Assembly (NCBI RefSeq): GCF_001586165.1
Contig: NZ_CP014608.1
Span: 4,947,797-5,011,796 of the forward strand
DNA length: 64,000 nt
Direction of reading: 5' to 3'
Source of the DNA: Obesumbacterium proteus
GTDB lineage: Bacteria > Pseudomonadota > Gammaproteobacteria > Enterobacterales > Enterobacteriaceae
The notes below the pieces were generated by a model. That model was not told the DNA's origin. It ran no database searches and saw only the letters and a program-made list of their open reading frames with translations. Positions 63,009 through 64,000 of the stretch are shown here, piece by piece. Position 1 is the stretch's first letter. Every line of letters begins with the position of its first letter. A program made the translations under genes and the position numbers.

Positions 63009-63557
63009 TTATTGATATTCGATAGAAAAATCACTTGTCGAGTTGGCTGCGCCAGATGGATTACCATCAGCCCAGGCAACATATCTTGCGGCTAACTTAA
63101 TATTTAATGCGCCGGTGCTATCCAATGCTTGCCCAGTAATGCCGCTGGTTTGACCAATTTTATAAATTCCGTTACTTGCCAAATCGGTAATCTCAATACC
63201 AACAGATTTTGCCGGGTCATTTGCTGGTGCCGAGGGTGCTGTAGAGGAAGTCAATGCCAGCAAAGTATTATTTCCGGAAACAGGTGTACCATCAAAACGA
63301 ATTTTTACTGACCCTGCCTGGCATTTTGTAAGATCGATTTCGAATGGTGTCAGCCCTGCTTTTTGACCAGACTTAGCCAGAGCTGAACTTGAGTAATTAC
63401 CCATTGCTACAGTGATGGTGCCACTAGTAGCATTAGATACGACACAACCCGATTGAGTAATGGTTCCGTTAAAGACAACAGTGCCATCTTCCGCAAAAGA
63501 TGATATTGATGTCAAACCCAGAGTAACTGCAATAGCAGATAATAAGATCTTTTTCAT
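63009..63557 (-). CDS. Major fimbrial subunit, FimA-like
   Basis: A 182-residue pilin. The signal peptide is cleaved after SFA (residue 22), and the disulfide-type cysteines are Cys38 (TITQSGCVV) and LTKCQAGSV. The C-terminal strand TSDFSIEYQ has the usual penultimate tyrosine. It resembles FimA/type 1-like pilins more than MrkA of Klebsiella. It is first in the operon. IS630 copy 2 starts 75 bases upstream. Confidence 0.9.
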   Translation of the reverse strand: MKKILLSAIAVTLGLTSISSFAEDGTVVFNGTITQSGCVVSNATSGTITVAMGNYSSSALAKSGQKAGLTPFEIDLTKCQAGSVKIRFDGTPVSGNNTLLALTSSTAPSAPANDPAKSVGIEITDLASNGIYKIGQTSGITGQALDSTGALNIKLAARYVAWADGNPSGAANSTSDFSIEYQ

Positions 63558-63597
63558 TTAAACACCCTTAATAGCTGACTTAAATACACGGATGGTA

Positions 63598-63626
63598 ATT
63601 ACATAAGAAATTATGTTATTGCCCAA
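63598..63626 (-). promoter_or_regulatory. Candidate pilin promoter abutting IS630
   Basis: On the minus strand -35 TTGGGC and -10 TGTAAT are 17 bases apart, with the start predicted about 35 bases before the pilin ATG. The -35 box lies six bases from the IS630 end, so any activator site further upstream has been displaced. Confidence 0.4.
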
Positions 63627-63632
63627 CATATA

Positions 63633-64000
63633 TATACCCGATTAACCTGAAGTTGCATTTTTCAGCGTCTGGAAGTTGTCATTAATACGACGCGCCAGTA
63701 CCCCGGCAAGTCCCGGTAATATTTCGCTGAAGAAGCGGTGTATTTCTTCCCGGAACACCTTTGCTGAGGTGAAGTAACGGTTATTTCTCACCTGTTCATT
63801 CATCACTTTCCACAGCCGCTCTATGGGATTCAGGTTCGGGCTGTAAGGAGGCAGGTAGTGCAGGTCGATATTCATCAGATAAGCCCACTCTTTCACCTGT
63901 TCGCTGCGATGGTAGCCCGCGCCGTCAAGAATGATGTGGAGTTTTTGCTGTATCGGGTATGTTTCGCGGATGGCGATGCAGAACCGGGCGATATTGTGGC
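63633..64000 (-). mobile_element. IS630-family element, copy 2, partial at window edge
   Basis: The element begins with the same TATACCCGATTAACCTGAAG end as the right end of copy 1, but inverted. It continues to the window edge. Over the visible ~368 bases it matches copy 1 with only one difference noticed (a codon CTC in copy 1, TTC here). Confidence 0.9.
63642..64000 (-). CDS. IS630-family transposase, C-terminal part
   Basis: The last ~119 codons of the same transposase as copy 1, with ILDGAGYHRS and NPIERLWKVMNEQ catalytic segments and the stop at 63642. The leucine at KVLREEIH in copy 1 is phenylalanine here. The N-terminus lies past the window edge. Confidence 0.93.
   Translation of the reverse strand, partial: HNIARFCIAIRETYPIQQKLHIILDGAGYHRSEQVKEWAYLMNIDLHYLPPYSPNLNPIERLWKVMNEQVRNNRYFTSAKVFREEIHRFFSEILPGLAGVLARRINDNFQTLKNATSG

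Noticed and set aside
50030..64000. A repeat of the tRNA-Phe 3' end as right attachment site
   Set aside because: No match to the TTCGATTCCGAGTCCGGGCA segment was seen downstream in the window.

Overview
The window is a chromosomal segment of an enterobacterium of the Hafniaceae, most likely Hafnia (H. alvei or H. paralvei) or the close relative Obesumbacterium. The evidence is E. coli-like housekeeping genes at moderate divergence, ERIC repeats, and a complete cadBA lysine decarboxylation operon. CadA is 739 residues long with a lysine-rich tail, the length I recall for the H. alvei enzyme. The species call is inference from memory of these families; no database was searched.

Left part (1-16.5 kb). 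The order is queG, three identical tRNA-Gly(GCC) genes, orn, rsgA, psd, mscM, epmA, frdABCD, blc, gdx(sugE), ecnB, ecnA, efp, epmB. This follows the E. coli 94-minute region, but no ampC lies between frdD and blc. EpmA and EpmB, which together modify Lys34 of EF-P, are both present beside efp. Regulatory signals include an FNR box and -10 upstream of frdA with a long leader stem-loop, and a guanidine-II riboswitch in front of gdx. There is also an ERIC element, and a hairpin-rich gap after mscM holding two inverted, diverged copies of one structured repeat.

Middle part (16.5-39.1 kb). Relative to E. coli this block is inserted between epmB and yjeI. It begins with an orphan chaperone/pilin pair of the CS1 (alpha) fimbrial type. 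Next comes the hemW-rdgB-yggU-yggT-yggS/yggR/ruvX-yqgE-gshB-rsmE-endA-sprT cluster, interrupted by a yefM-yoeB toxin-antitoxin pair with its operator. Then follow cadBA, a chromosomal hok/sok type I toxin-antitoxin locus, ygiBC, and gldA-dhaKLM for anaerobic glycerol and dihydroxyacetone use.

Right housekeeping part (39.1-50.1 kb). The order is yjeI, groEL/groES with a sigma-32 promoter, fxsA, aspA with a perfect CRP palindrome, dcuA, cutA, dsbD, yjdC, a yfdX-like gene, and tRNA-Phe (pheU position). frdABCD, aspA and dcuA together form an anaerobic fumarate respiration set. cadBA and gld-dha add acid-stress and fermentative functions.

Accessory part (50.1-64 kb). A P4-type integrase sits just downstream of tRNA-Phe and marks an island that runs off the window. 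Inside it, an IS3-family element is broken by a complete 1221-bp IS30. Beyond this, two inverted IS630-family copies bracket an AT-rich fimbrial module. The module has c-di-GMP-type regulators resembling Klebsiella MrkH, MrkI and MrkJ (mrkJ is broken by two homopolymer frameshifts), convergent with a four-gene chaperone-usher operon. The IS630 copies lie only about 40 and 75 bp from the first genes of the two convergent units, so native upstream control regions appear to have been cut off.
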